In this document: positions 9,454 to 18,399 of the stretch, piece after piece | Position numbering within the stretch: the stretch's first letter is position 1 | Layout of the letters: the number at the start of each line of letters is the position of its first letter | Source: Gemella cuniculi DSM 15828 | GTDB taxonomy: Bacteria > Bacillota > Bacilli > Staphylococcales > Gemellaceae | Assembly: GCF_000425665.1 (NCBI RefSeq) | Contig: NZ_AUDW01000019.1 | Span: forward strand, 1 to 53,755 | Reading direction: 5' to 3' | DNA: 53,755 nucleotides | Made by a program: the position numbers and the translations under genes | Notes under the pieces: model-generated | Database searches by the model: none | What the model was told of the DNA's origin: nothing | The model's input: only the letters and a program-made list of their open reading frames with translations

Positions 9454-9587
9454 CAAAAACCTCAAGAAAATTTTTTAGCAACAAAACTATATATCTTTAA
9501 AACATTGATGTTGCATATAATCTTCTTTTTCTATATAATTATACAATAATTATAACATTTAAAAAAAACAAAAACAAGGAGTATTTA

Positions 9588-9998
9588 ATGCTGCAAAAGG
9601 TGAGATTTAAAAAGACTTATGTAACAGTAATTTTATTAGAGGTTCTGTTGGTAATTGCTATTTTAGGGTGGAATTATTTTAAAGATAGAAAAATGGGAAT
9701 GGTTAGACATATTACATTTAGGAATATATATAAATTTCCAAAATATTTTACCCCAACAAATATAAATTTAATTTTAACATTTTTAGTTATATTACTAATT
9801 GTTCAATTAATACTTGTGATAATTTATAAGAAGTTTATTATTCAGTTTGTCATTAATTTAATATTAGTAATAGGAAGTATATTTTATATTTTAAAAAATA
9901 ATGTTGATATAAATTTTATTTATTACTATATTGTAATCTTTTTTGTGCTATTTAATGTGCTGAGATTTTTACAGTTTCTAACTCTTAGGTTTAAATAA
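9588..9998 (+). CDS. Small four-helix membrane protein of unknown function
   Basis: 136 aa, ACAAGGAG 7 nt before ATG. Four predicted membrane helices (VTVILLEVLLVIAILGW, INLILTFLVILLIVQLILVI, FVINLILVIGSIFYI, YYIVIFFVLFNVLRFL) with basic ends. No family recognised. Divergent from the six-helix gene at 8932-9453, with about 130 bp of A/T-rich promoter DNA between. Confidence 0.6.
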   Translation: MLQKVRFKKTYVTVILLEVLLVIAILGWNYFKDRKMGMVRHITFRNIYKFPKYFTPTNINLILTFLVILLIVQLILVIIYKKFIIQFVINLILVIGSIFYILKNNVDINFIYYYIVIFFVLFNVLRFLQFLTLRFK

Positions 9999-9999
9999 A

Positions 10000-10366
10000 A
10001 ATATAAATAGATGGAATTCAAAGTTTTTTATTTACAAAGGTTATGATTAAGTTAACTTTTTGCTAATTTTAGATTTTGAATTCTATTTTTTATATTTGTA
10101 AAATATTAATTTTATTTAAAGTCATCTTTAAACTTTGTTTAAGCTGTTCTTGTTAAGATGTAAGTAACTTAAGAAAATTGGTAGAGGTGGAAAATGATAT
10201 ATCAATTCTATTTATAATGTTAATGTGCTAGGAAGTTTTGTTTTATCAAAACTTAGGTGGCTCGTTTTGAATTATAATTATTTTGTCTTTGTATATGGAA
10301 ATTGTTTTTTAGCGGATAATATCATTTTTAATTAAAATAAAAAAGTTAAACATTAAGGAGGACTTT
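10000..10366 (+). promoter_or_regulatory. htrA upstream region with CiaR-like direct repeat and long leader
   Basis: TTTAAA (10127-10132), 5 nt, TTTAAG (10138-10143) matches the streptococcal CiaR box TTTAAG-N5-TTTAAG at 11 of 12 positions. A -10-like TAAGAT (10154-10159) follows 10 nt later, the geometry seen at CiaR-activated promoters. A further TTTAAA lies at 10115. A transcript from here would have a leader of about 200 nt containing the hairpin AAGTTTTG-N6-CAAAACTT near 10235. No gene is seen in the gap. Confidence 0.5.
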
Positions 10367-11872
10367 ATGGAAACTAAAAATAATAGAGATAATCAAAATT
10401 TGGGAAATTATAATAACGAGGAAAATAATACACAATCTCTAAGTAACTATCAAAACTCTGAGCGAAGCGTACAACAAACAAATATGAGCGAGCAAGATAG
10501 TAAAACTTATTATAATAATTCTGAAAATAATGGTGAACAGCGATATAGTAATCAATCACAAGCTAGTAGTGACCAGCAGTATAATAGTGAAACAGACCAA
10601 TATAACGAGCAACAATATTATAGTAATGATGTTTTTGATGATTTAGAAACACAAGAGGATGAAGCACCGAAAGATAAAAACTATGGGAAATTATTTTTAA
10701 CAGTGTTTGCGGCATTTGCACTTGGAGCGACCAGTGTTTTTGGAGCACAAGCTGTTATGGGGACAGGAAAAGCACTGAGAACGTCAAGTGTAACTACAAC
10801 TAAAGAAGATAAGGATAATCAAACAACAGCAGTCAATGCAATTTCAAAAGCGAAAGATGCAGTAGTTTCAGTAGTTAATTATCAAAATGCTTCTAATAAT
10901 AGTTTAGAATCAGCATTAGGTGGGAGTTCAAGAAATTCTGGACGAAGAGGTTCATCACAAAATAGTTCAGGAGAGTTAAAAGCTGCTTCAAGTGGAAGTG
11001 GTGTAATTTACAAAAAATCAGGAAATACGGCATATGTAGTAACAAATAACCATGTAGTAAGTGGGGCTAAGAAACTGTCAGTAATTTTAAGTGATGGAAC
11101 GAGAGTTAATGCTGAAGTAGTAGGAACCGATATTTGGACTGATCTTGCAGTGCTGAAAATTAGTGGAGAGAATGTAACTACGACAATGGATTTTGCCGAT
11201 AGTGATAAAGTTGCAGTAGGTGAAACGGCTTTTGCCATAGGTTCTCCTTTAGATGTTAATTTGTCAAATACAGTTACAAAAGGAATAGTTTCAGCGGTTA
11301 ATAGACAAATACCAATGGATGTCGATGGTGATGGAGTTAGTGATTGGAATCAAACGGTAATCCAAACGGACGCTGCAATTAATCCGGGTAACAGTGGTGG
11401 AGCATTGATTAATAGTGAAGGTAAATTAATAGGAATAAATGAGTCTAAGATTGCAAAAGCGACTTCAGAAGTTTCAGCAGAAGGTATAGGATTTGGAATA
11501 CCATCTAATGAGGTAAAATTAATAACAGAACAATTAGAAAAATCAGGAAAAGTAGTTCGTCCAGCTCTAGGGGTGCAACTAGTTTCAATAACTTCATTAG
11601 ATAGCGATTTAGTGAGATCTGAGTTGAATTACAGTGGGAAACAAGGTGTGGTAATTCGTGCAGTGGAAAATAATACTCCAGCTGCTCAAGCAGGATTGAA
11701 AAAATATGATATTATTACAAAAATAAATGGTGAAGACATAAAAGATGTTGCAAACGTTAGAAAATATCTATTTGAAAAAACAAAAATAGGTGATACCATT
11801 AAAGTTACCTATTACAGAAATGGAAAAGAGCAAACAACTAATGTTGTGGTTCAGGCACTAAACAATAATTAA
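10367..11872 (+). CDS. htrA: HtrA/DegP-like membrane-anchored serine protease
   Basis: Surface quality-control protease of 501 aa. Residues 1-105 are an unusual Asn/Gln/Ser/Tyr-rich disordered cytoplasmic tail, followed by one membrane helix (LFLTVFAAFALGATSVFG, about 109-126), a Ser/Gly linker, and a trypsin-like domain with the triad His229 (TNNHVVSG), Asp259 (WTDLAVLKI) and Ser343 (NPGNSGGAL). The C-terminus is a PDZ domain (LGVQL ... GVVIRAVENNTPAAQAGLKKYDIITKINGE) binding substrate C-termini. AAGGAGG 6 nt before ATG. It degrades misfolded exported proteins and may process surface proteins. Monocistronic; a likely CiaR-type promoter lies 200 bp upstream. Confidence 0.95.
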   Translation: METKNNRDNQNLGNYNNEENNTQSLSNYQNSERSVQQTNMSEQDSKTYYNNSENNGEQRYSNQSQASSDQQYNSETDQYNEQQYYSNDVFDDLETQEDEAPKDKNYGKLFLTVFAAFALGATSVFGAQAVMGTGKALRTSSVTTTKEDKDNQTTAVNAISKAKDAVVSVVNYQNASNNSLESALGGSSRNSGRRGSSQNSSGELKAASSGSGVIYKKSGNTAYVVTNNHVVSGAKKLSVILSDGTRVNAEVVGTDIWTDLAVLKISGENVTTTMDFADSDKVAVGETAFAIGSPLDVNLSNTVTKGIVSAVNRQIPMDVDGDGVSDWNQTVIQTDAAINPGNSGGALINSEGKLIGINESKIAKATSEVSAEGIGFGIPSNEVKLITEQLEKSGKVVRPALGVQLVSITSLDSDLVRSELNYSGKQGVVIRAVENNTPAAQAGLKKYDIITKINGEDIKDVANVRKYLFEKTKIGDTIKVTYYRNGKEQTTNVVVQALNNN

Positions 11873-11886
11873 AAGTATTTGAAAGT

Positions 11887-11938
11887 TGGATAGTTACTGT
11901 TAAAAAAATAAAGGCGGTAATTATCCAACTTATTTTAA
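11887..11938 (+). terminator. Terminator after htrA
   Basis: AAGTTGGATA pairs with TATCCAACTT, with an inner GTTAC/GGTAA stem, followed by ATTTTAATT. The remaining gap to the galU promoter (to 12157) is A/T-rich with no gene seen. Confidence 0.6.
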
Positions 11939-12157
11939 TTAAAAACTATTAAGTAATAAGGGGAGATTTGTTGGCAGAAATACAGCTTATAAAGTAGTTA
12001 ATAATTGTTAGAAAAATGTTTGAATATTAGATGGCATGAAATATTACTTTTAGATTATTTGTTAGTATAAAAAATGTTTAAAAATGACTATTAAAGGTGA
12101 GAAAATGACTTTTAGTGAGAAAAATGTTTGTTTTTTATAAAAAGGGATAATAAGTAT

Positions 12158-12186
12158 TTGCCAAAAAGTAGAAAACATGATATTAT
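12158..12186 (+). promoter_or_regulatory. Sigma-A type promoter of galU
   Basis: TTGCCA (12158-12163), exactly 17 nt, TATTAT (12181-12186), 37 bp before the galU ATG. Confidence 0.65.
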
Positions 12187-12223
12187 AGTTTTGATAAAAT
12201 TTAAAGGAAATATAGGTGAATAT

Positions 12224-13102
12224 ATGAAAAAAGTAAGAAAAGCGATAATTCCGGCGGCAGGTTACGGGACGAGATTTTTACCTGCTACTAAAGCACTGCC
12301 AAAAGAAATGTTGCCGATAATAGATACACCTACTATTCAATATATAGTAGAAGAAGCGGTTAAAGCAGGAATTGAAGATATAATAATTGTTACAGGAAAA
12401 CAAAAAAGAGCAATAGAAGACCATTTTGATAGAAATGTAGAATTAGAAGTGGAATTAGAAAATAAAGGTAAATTAGAAATGTTGGAAAAAGTAAAATACC
12501 CAACTACTTTAGCCAACATACATTATGTTAGACAAAAAGAGATGGCAGGTTTAGGAGATGCAATACTTACTGCTCGTAGTTTTATTGGAGATGAGCCATT
12601 TGCTGTTCTTTTAGGAGATGACATAGTAGTAAACGATAAAAAACCAGCTATTAAACAATTAATAGATGAATCAGAAAAAACAGGTTGTTCTGTTATTGGA
12701 GTTCAAACTGTTCCAGAGGATCAAACTTATAGATATGGTATTATTGCACCAAAAGGACAAGATGGAAAACTGTATGAGGTAGAAACTTTTGTGGAAAAAC
12801 CGGCAAAAGGAACAGCTCCTTCTAATCTTGCTATTATGGGAAGATACGTACTTAATCCAGGAATTTTCAAACACCTAGCCAAAAAACAAGTTGGAGTAGG
12901 AGGAGAAGTTCAATTAACGGATGCTATTCAAATGCTAAATGAAGAAGAAAATGTTTATGCGTATGACTTTGAAGGTAAACGTTATGATGTAGGTGAAACT
13001 ATTGGTTTTGTAAAAACTACAATAGATTTTGCACTAGAGAGTGATCTGAAAAATGAGCTAGTCGGTTACTTAAAAGAAAAACTGGAAGAAATTGATAAAT
13101 AG
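12224..13102 (+). CDS. galU: UTP-glucose-1-phosphate uridylyltransferase
   Basis: Makes UDP-glucose from UTP and glucose-1-phosphate for wall polysaccharide, lipoteichoic acid anchors or capsule. 292 aa from ATG 12224 (TAGGTGA upstream); an in-frame extension to 12128 has no homologous character and crosses the promoter. Diagnostic N-terminus [27 protein letters not shown], active-site VLLGDDIV and FVEKP, and the sugar-phosphate site [10 protein letters not shown]. With galE at 1572 it covers UDP-Glc/UDP-Gal supply. Followed by a perfect terminator. Confidence 0.96.
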   Translation: MKKVRKAIIPAAGYGTRFLPATKALPKEMLPIIDTPTIQYIVEEAVKAGIEDIIIVTGKQKRAIEDHFDRNVELEVELENKGKLEMLEKVKYPTTLANIHYVRQKEMAGLGDAILTARSFIGDEPFAVLLGDDIVVNDKKPAIKQLIDESEKTGCSVIGVQTVPEDQTYRYGIIAPKGQDGKLYEVETFVEKPAKGTAPSNLAIMGRYVLNPGIFKHLAKKQVGVGGEVQLTDAIQMLNEEENVYAYDFEGKRYDVGETIGFVKTTIDFALESDLKNELVGYLKEKLEEIDK

Positions 13103-13119
13103 TAGATTAATATTAGTAG

Positions 13120-13156
13120 ATTCTGTATATGCAAATGCCATATACAGAATTTTTTA
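13120..13156 (+). terminator. Terminator of galU
   Basis: ATTCTGTATATG (13120-13131) and CATATACAGAAT (13139-13150) pair perfectly; a run of T follows. Confidence 0.9.
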
Positions 13157-13159
13157 TAA

Positions 13160-13216
13160 AGAAAAAAATCAAAAAGAAAATTCTTAAGTGAAAAAGATAC
13201 AGCTTAAGAATTTTCT
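13160..13216 (-). terminator. Terminator of the rhodanese gene
   Basis: AGAAAATTCTTAAG (13175-13188) and CTTAAGAATTTTCT (13203-13216) form a perfect 14-bp stem. Read on the minus strand it is followed by a U-rich tail. Confidence 0.85.
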
Positions 13217-13270
13217 ATTTTACTTTATACTTATAATTAAACTTATATATAAAATAAAGAGTTTAATTAA

Positions 13271-14659
13271 TTATTTATAATCATTTTTTGAATCTGGTTT
13301 TTGACCTTTATCTTTATTATCAGCAACAGGAAGTGATCCGTCTAATTGCCAGTCATTCCATCCACCATCATAGAAGTAAGTATTAGCACGACCAGTTAAT
13401 TGAGTCATAAACCATGGAATAGAGTTTCTCCAACCTGTTCCACAATATAAAGCTATTTTATCTGTCTCGCTGATCCCTTGACCTTTCCACAAGTTATAAA
13501 TTTCTTGTGGATTACGAAGAGTTTCGTCTGGATCGTAATAATCACTCATATCAGCTTTGTTTTCTCCAGAGAAACCAAAGATAGCACCTTCAGGTTCACC
13601 AGCTTTTTCAATGTAGTCGTAGCCACTAGTTTTTCCAAGATATTCGTCCCAAGAACGAATACTTACAAGTTTGATTCCCTCATTTTTTACTTTTTCAGAC
13701 ATTTCTTTTGCTCGAGATATATTGTACTCTGGGTGTGCAGGAATATCAACTCCAAAATTAGTTTCTTCTTTCGGAGTGTTGACCGTTTGCTCTGTTTCGT
13801 ATCCTTTTTCTTTCCAAAGTTTAAGATTACCGTTCATAACACGAACATCTTTAACACCAGCCCATTTAAGTGCCCAGTTAACACGGAATGCAGCAGAGGC
13901 ATCATCTGAATAAAGAATAATAGTTTTATCACTTGTAATTCCTTGTTTTAGAAGATTAGCTTTTATTTCATCTGCAGAACGAAGGTTCCATACAGGGCCA
14001 TCCTCAATCCAATCGGTATTGAAGTGATAAGCACCCTTAATGTGTTCTTTATAATTTACAGCTTTATCTCCCTCACCCCAAGATACTTCATAGATTGCAT
14101 AATTATTGTTTGTATAGGTTTCAGGTTTTTTTCCATCTTGAAGATCTTTAACCCAAGATGCAGAAACTAGGTTTTGGTATTCTGGATAAGATATTAGTGA
14201 ATCTTTGTTAGAATCATTATCAGCAAATTGTTTGTAGTCCTCAAATTTATAAACATCATATCCAAAACTTGAAAGTTTATCAGAAACTTTTTCGACATTA
14301 TCTTTATTTGTATCATATACGACCACTTTTTTATTTTTATCAATACCTTTATCGCTAATAAATTTTTCTTCTTTATTTTTATTCACTTTTCCTATGAATG
14401 AAGCACTATACTGAATAGAATTTTTGATATGTCCACCATTTTTAATATTATCTTCTTTGAAACCGTTGTATGCTTCATCACTACGTGTATCAACAAATTG
14501 ATACTCACTGTTATTTAAGTTTTTTGTAAAGTCTTCTAAAGAAATAGTTTTAATTTCTTTTTTTTGTTGAGTTGTAGAATTAGACTCTTTAGTAGAACAA
14601 CCAGTAAGAACAACACCAGTGGCTAAAAGAACAATACTAATTTTTTTAAAATTTAACAT
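13271..14659 (-). CDS. Triple-rhodanese sulfurtransferase lipoprotein
   Basis: 462 aa, exported and lipid-anchored: lipobox VVLTGCST with Cys21. Three rhodanese modules follow. Module 1 (about 40-145) has QFVDTRSDEAY but no catalytic Cys (VVVYDTNKDN). Module 2 (about 160-300) has SDDASA where the active loop should be, so it is also degenerate. Module 3 (about 315-445) carries the active loop YCGTGWRNS with Cys406. It probably moves sulfane sulfur (thiosulfate or persulfide) outside the membrane; the donor is unknown. It is divergent from the selenium-dependent prd operon across about 420 bp, so a role in sulfur or selenium handling is conceivable but unproven. The ribosome site is 32 nt from the ATG with a perfect hairpin between. 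Confidence 0.85.
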   Translation of the reverse strand: MLNFKKISIVLLATGVVLTGCSTKESNSTTQQKKEIKTISLEDFTKNLNNSEYQFVDTRSDEAYNGFKEDNIKNGGHIKNSIQYSASFIGKVNKNKEEKFISDKGIDKNKKVVVYDTNKDNVEKVSDKLSSFGYDVYKFEDYKQFADNDSNKDSLISYPEYQNLVSASWVKDLQDGKKPETYTNNNYAIYEVSWGEGDKAVNYKEHIKGAYHFNTDWIEDGPVWNLRSADEIKANLLKQGITSDKTIILYSDDASAAFRVNWALKWAGVKDVRVMNGNLKLWKEKGYETEQTVNTPKEETNFGVDIPAHPEYNISRAKEMSEKVKNEGIKLVSIRSWDEYLGKTSGYDYIEKAGEPEGAIFGFSGENKADMSDYYDPDETLRNPQEIYNLWKGQGISETDKIALYCGTGWRNSIPWFMTQLTGRANTYFYDGGWNDWQLDGSLPVADNKDKGQKPDSKNDYK

Positions 14660-14698
14660 TATAATTATACTGTGATAATTGTATCACATTTCTCCTTT
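14660..14698 (-). promoter_or_regulatory. Rhodanese gene initiation region: Shine-Dalgarno - hairpin - AUG
   Basis: Minus strand: AAGGAG (14697-14692), 3 nt, TGTGATA-CAAT-TATCACA (14688-14671), 11 nt GTATAATTATA, ATG. Linear spacing 32 nt, folded about 14 nt. An ATG 2 nt after the SD is followed directly by TGA in the gene frame, and no other in-frame start lies nearer. The dyad could alternatively be an operator of a CRP/FNR-like regulator (TGTGA-N8-TCACA). Confidence 0.55.
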
Positions 14699-14699
14699 T

Positions 14700-14994
14700 A
14701 TTTTATAGTTTCATGGTATTGTATCATAATTAATGGTCAATGTAAAATATATAGAACGGATAAAAAATAAATATCAAAAAAGCAAAAACGATATTATAAA
14801 AAGTGCAATTATCTCCTAAATGATAGGGTATTCAAAGTAATTGATAACTTCTTTCAATTAAGAAATAAATTTAAAAAAGAAGAAAATTGAAAAAAATTTT
14901 TTTAGAAATATGAGAATAACAATATTTAGCAATATTAAGGTAAAGAATTTAAAAGGATTTTTGAAAAAAAATTGAGAAATCAAGAAAAAAAGTT
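14700..14994. other. A/T-rich divergent intergenic region between the rhodanese gene and prdC
   Basis: About 300 bp without a gene. On the minus strand TTTACA-N17-TACAAT (14715-14743 region) is a plausible rhodanese promoter. No PrdR-like regulator gene and no sigma-54 (GG-N10-GC) element was seen before prdC. Confidence 0.5.
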
Positions 14995-15023
14995 TTGCAA
15001 AAACTTCACAACTGTTATACAAT
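14995..15023 (+). promoter_or_regulatory. Sigma-A type promoter of the prd operon
   Basis: TTGCAA (14995-15000), 17 nt, TACAAT (15018-15023), 60 bp before prdC. Confidence 0.65.
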
Positions 15024-15083
15024 AAATTTAGTAGGAGTTTTATACTACTGCTTGAAAAAATTTTAAGGAAAGGAGGAAAAGGT

Positions 15084-16388
15084 ATGTACGAGTTTGATGT
15101 TGAAAAAATTAAAATTCCGTTGAAACAGCACGTAGGTGGACCATGTCAAGCGATTGTTAATGTAGGTGATCATGTAGAACGTGGACAGCTTATTGCGACA
15201 CCTAGTGGATTGGGTGCAAATATCCATGCAAGTTTGTCTGGTATTGTTGATGAAATAACAGAGATGGATATTGTGTTGAAATTAGATAAAGAACAAACTG
15301 ATGACTATGTTAGAATTCCTGACTCTGATGATTATTTGCAAAAAATCAAAGATGCAGGGATTGTTGGTCTTGGGGGAGCAGGATTTCCTACTTCAATAAA
15401 ATTATCTACGAAAATTCCAGGTGGTTGTATTATTGCTAATGCTGCTGAGTGTGAACCTATTTTAGCTCATAATGTTAAATATATGGAAGAACACCCAGAA
15501 GTTGTTGTCCGTGGTTTGAAGTATATGATGGAGATAACAGAAGCGGATCATGCATATGTTGCTATTAAAACTAAATATAGAAAAGCTCTTTTAGCAATGG
15601 GAAAAGCTTGTAAAGACGAACCTAAAGTTAGTATCAAAATCTTGCCGGATATGTATCCAGCAGGAGATGAACGTGTAATAGTTCGTGAAGTTTTAGGAAA
15701 AGTTTTACAAGTTGGTGAGTTGCCTTTAGCTGCTGGTGCAGTTATTTCTAATGTTGAGACTATTAGACGTATTGCAGAAGCTATTGAAGATAATAAACCA
15801 CTTATTGATAAAGACTTAACAGTAGGCGGACGTGTGAATAACCCAAGTATATTCTTAGATGTTCCTATTGGACTACCAATAAAACCATTTATAGAAAAAG
15901 CTGGCGGATATATTAATCCACATGGAGAAATTGTTCGTGGGGGTCCATTCACAGGAAGACCTGCAAAAGAGGAAGATGCTATCAACAAGACCACTGGAGG
16001 GTTACTTGTAGCTATGCCATATCCACAAGAAAGAGATAAAGTAGGGATTCTTATTTGTGAATGTGGTGCAGGGGAAGAGCGTCTTCGACAAATTGCTGAT
16101 GGCATGGGAGCAGAGGTAGTTTCTGTTCAAATGTGTAAACGTATGAAACAGGATAAAAATGGAAGATATCGTTGCGAACTTCCAGGAATCTGTCCAGGTC
16201 AAGCGGAAAAAGTGTTGAAAATGAAAAAAGACGGCGCGAAAGCGGTAATTGCCGGTACTTGTCAAGATTGAACTAACACCGTTACAGGTGTGGCTCCTAG
16301 GTTAGGAGTAAAAGTTTATCATAGTACCGACCATGTACTTCGCGCAGCCAGTCATAAATTATATAGAAGTTTAGAAATAAAAAAATAA
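15084..16388 (+). CDS. prdC: PrdC, selenocysteine-containing RnfC-like electron-transfer protein of proline reductase
   Basis: Feeds electrons to D-proline reductase. The reading frame is 434 aa if UGA 16269-16271 is read as selenocysteine 396; after it the frame continues for 38 residues (TNTVTGVAPRLG ... LEIKK) to TAA 16386. N-terminus is RnfC-like with a biotinyl/sandwich-hybrid start (PLKQHVGGPCQ, GDHVERGQLIATP) and the flavin/NADH-type GLGGAGFPTSIKL ... NAAECEPIL. Unlike RnfC no 4Fe-4S Cys clusters are seen. The C-terminal third is rich in Cys (ICECGAGEERL, RYRCELPGICPGQ) and ends with AGTCQDU, a CxxU redox pair. AAAGGAGG before ATG 15084. First gene of the prd operon, 24 nt before prdA. 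Confidence 0.9.
16269..16308 (+). other. Selenocysteine UGA and candidate bacterial SECIS in prdC
   Basis: UGA 16269-16271 follows TGTCAAGAT (CQD). Downstream, ACACC-N6-GGTGT (16276-16291) is followed by a perfect stem CTCCTA (16294-16299), loop GGT, TAGGAG (16303-16308), 23-37 nt after the UGA, within the usual bacterial SECIS distance. The grdB hairpin has the same GGU loop. Confidence 0.7.
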
Positions 16389-16412
16389 ACAAAATGTTGG
16401 AGGTTAGAAGTA

Positions 16413-18377
16413 ATGTCAATTACAGCAGAAACAGCAAAAGAACATTTAAACGACAAGGCGGTATTTTGTTGCAGAGCTGAGGAAGGTATCGTAATTAGCC
16501 CTGAAAACTTAGAAGATCCAGGATTATTTGATGATCTAGTAGATTCAGGTTTATTATCTTTCCCAGATGATGCATTAACAATCGGACAAGTATTAGGTGC
16601 AAAACTGATGAAAACAACAGATGCTCTAGTACCAATTACACCAGGTATTATAGATGCCGTACAAGGTGGAGAAGAAAAAGAAGAAGTTAAAGAAGAAGCA
16701 GTAGAAGAAGTTAAAGAAGAGGCAAGTGTTGCTGAAGAGCCGGCTGTAGCTCCCGTTGGGGTAGTACAACCAGTTGCACCAGTAACTCAAACACCAGTTA
16801 ATGCTGGAGTATTTAAACTTCAAATAGGAAAAGGGGAAAATATTAATTTAGAAATTCCTCTATCAGCTTTCTCGCAACCAGCACCAGTAGCACAAGCAGT
16901 TCCAGTAGCAGCTCCTGTAGTAGAAGCTAAAGCGACTGAAGTAGCTAAAGAAGAAGCGGTTGTAGCAGAAGAAGTTAAAGAAGAAAAAGTTGAAGGTGAA
17001 TCTAAATTTATTCGTTCACTTCACACAAAACATTATAAAATTGAAAAAGTAGTATTTGGAGAAAAAACTGAAATTCAAGGAACAACTTTAGTATTAAGAA
17101 CACCAGAAGATTTATGTAAAGAAGCTACAGAATCAGAAGAATTAGTAGAAGATGTTAAATTAGAAATCATCACTCCTGATAAATATGATACTTACAGTGA
17201 AACAATCATGGACGTTCAACCTATCGCTGTTAAAGAAGAAGGTGAAATTGGACATGGTACTACTCGTGAACTTAAAGGTGTAGTAATGGTTCTTACAGGA
17301 ACTGATGCTAACGGAGTTCAAATCGGGGAGTTTGGATCTTCAGAAGGTGAACTAGATAGAAACATTATGTGGGGACGTCCAGGTGCTCCAGATAAAGGTG
17401 AAATCTTCATTAAAGGTCAAGTAACTATTAAAGCAGGAGCTAACATGGAACGTCCAGGACCATTAGCAGCACACAAAGCATTTGACCACATTACAGAAGA
17501 AATTCGTAAAGCTCTTAAAGAACTAGATGATGAGAGCCTAGTAGTAGGAGATATTAAATTAGAACAATATCGTCATCCAGGAAATAAAAAAGTATTAATC
17601 GTTAAAGAAATCATGGGACAAGGTGCTATGCACGATAACTTGATTTTACCAGTTGAACCAGTAGGGACACTTGGTGCAAAACCAAACGTTGACCTTGGTA
17701 ACTTACCAGTTATGCTTGCACCAACAGAAGTATTAGATGGTGGTATCCACGCATTAACATGTATTGGGCCAGCTTCTAAAGAAACTTCAAGACACTACTA
17801 CCGTGAACCATTAGTACTTGAAGCTATGGCTGATGAAGAAATTGATTTAGTAGGGGTATTATTAGTAGGATCACCTCAAGCTAACTCAGAAAAATTCTAT
17901 GTATCAAAACGTGTTGGTATGACTATCGAAGCTATGGATATCGATGGTGCTATCGTAACAACAGAAGGATTTGGTAATAACCACATCGACTTTGCTTCAC
18001 ACATTGAAGAAATTGGTAAGCGTGGAGTATCAGTAGTTGGTATGACTTATTCTGCAGTACAAGGTGCTCTTGTAGTAGGTAATGAATACATGTCAGCTAT
18101 GGTTGATAATAACAAATCAAAACAAGGTATAGAAAACGAAATTCTTTCAAACAACACATTATGTAAAGAAGACGCTGTTCGTGCTTTAGCGATGCTTAAA
18201 ACACAAATGGGTGGCGGAACAATTAAAAAAGCTGAAAGAAAATGGAATCCTAATGTTAAATTAAATAACGTAGAAGTTATCGAAAAAACTACAGGACAAA
18301 AACTAGAATTACTTGACAACGAACAAGTTTTACCAAAATCTAAAAAACGTCAAGAAATTTACGAAAAAGAAGATTAA
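16413..18377 (+). CDS. prdA: D-proline reductase proprotein PrdA (pyruvoyl precursor)
   Basis: Catalytic component of D-proline reductase, which reduces D-proline to 5-aminovalerate. 654 aa made as a proprotein: self-cleavage is expected between Thr449 and Cys450 in HALTCIGPASKETSRH, turning Cys450 into the N-terminal pyruvoyl of a 205-residue chain and leaving a 449-residue large chain. These sizes match the known 45-kDa/23-kDa subunits. Residues 1-80 form an N-terminal domain with two adjacent Cys (FCCRAEEG). About 88-200 is a Glu/Lys- then Ala/Pro/Val-rich flexible linker around a short folded piece (VFKLQIGKGENI). TTGGAGG before ATG. PrdD and PrdE downstream are shortened homologues of the two chains. 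Confidence 0.95.
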   Translation: MSITAETAKEHLNDKAVFCCRAEEGIVISPENLEDPGLFDDLVDSGLLSFPDDALTIGQVLGAKLMKTTDALVPITPGIIDAVQGGEEKEEVKEEAVEEVKEEASVAEEPAVAPVGVVQPVAPVTQTPVNAGVFKLQIGKGENINLEIPLSAFSQPAPVAQAVPVAAPVVEAKATEVAKEEAVVAEEVKEEKVEGESKFIRSLHTKHYKIEKVVFGEKTEIQGTTLVLRTPEDLCKEATESEELVEDVKLEIITPDKYDTYSETIMDVQPIAVKEEGEIGHGTTRELKGVVMVLTGTDANGVQIGEFGSSEGELDRNIMWGRPGAPDKGEIFIKGQVTIKAGANMERPGPLAAHKAFDHITEEIRKALKELDDESLVVGDIKLEQYRHPGNKKVLIVKEIMGQGAMHDNLILPVEPVGTLGAKPNVDLGNLPVMLAPTEVLDGGIHALTCIGPASKETSRHYYREPLVLEAMADEEIDLVGVLLVGSPQANSEKFYVSKRVGMTIEAMDIDGAIVTTEGFGNNHIDFASHIEEIGKRGVSVVGMTYSAVQGALVVGNEYMSAMVDNNKSKQGIENEILSNNTLCKEDAVRALAMLKTQMGGGTIKKAERKWNPNVKLNNVEVIEKTTGQKLELLDNEQVLPKSKKRQEIYEKED

Positions 18378-18399
18378 TAATAAAGATAGGAAGTAAGTT

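Noticed and set aside
12128-12223. N-terminal extension of GalU
   Set aside because: It crosses the -35/-10 promoter and precedes the canonical [16 protein letters not shown] start, which has its own ribosome site.
14684-14689. Reading the ATG-TGA before the rhodanese gene as Met-Sec start of a longer protein
   Set aside because: The UGA would be codon 2, would displace the signal peptide and lipobox, and is explained better as part of the leader hairpin.
15548-16105. Long antisense frame across prdC (and similar ones across prdA, grdC, galU, the LRR gene and bmp genes)
   Set aside because: Opposite-strand shadows of well-supported genes, without ribosome sites or homology.
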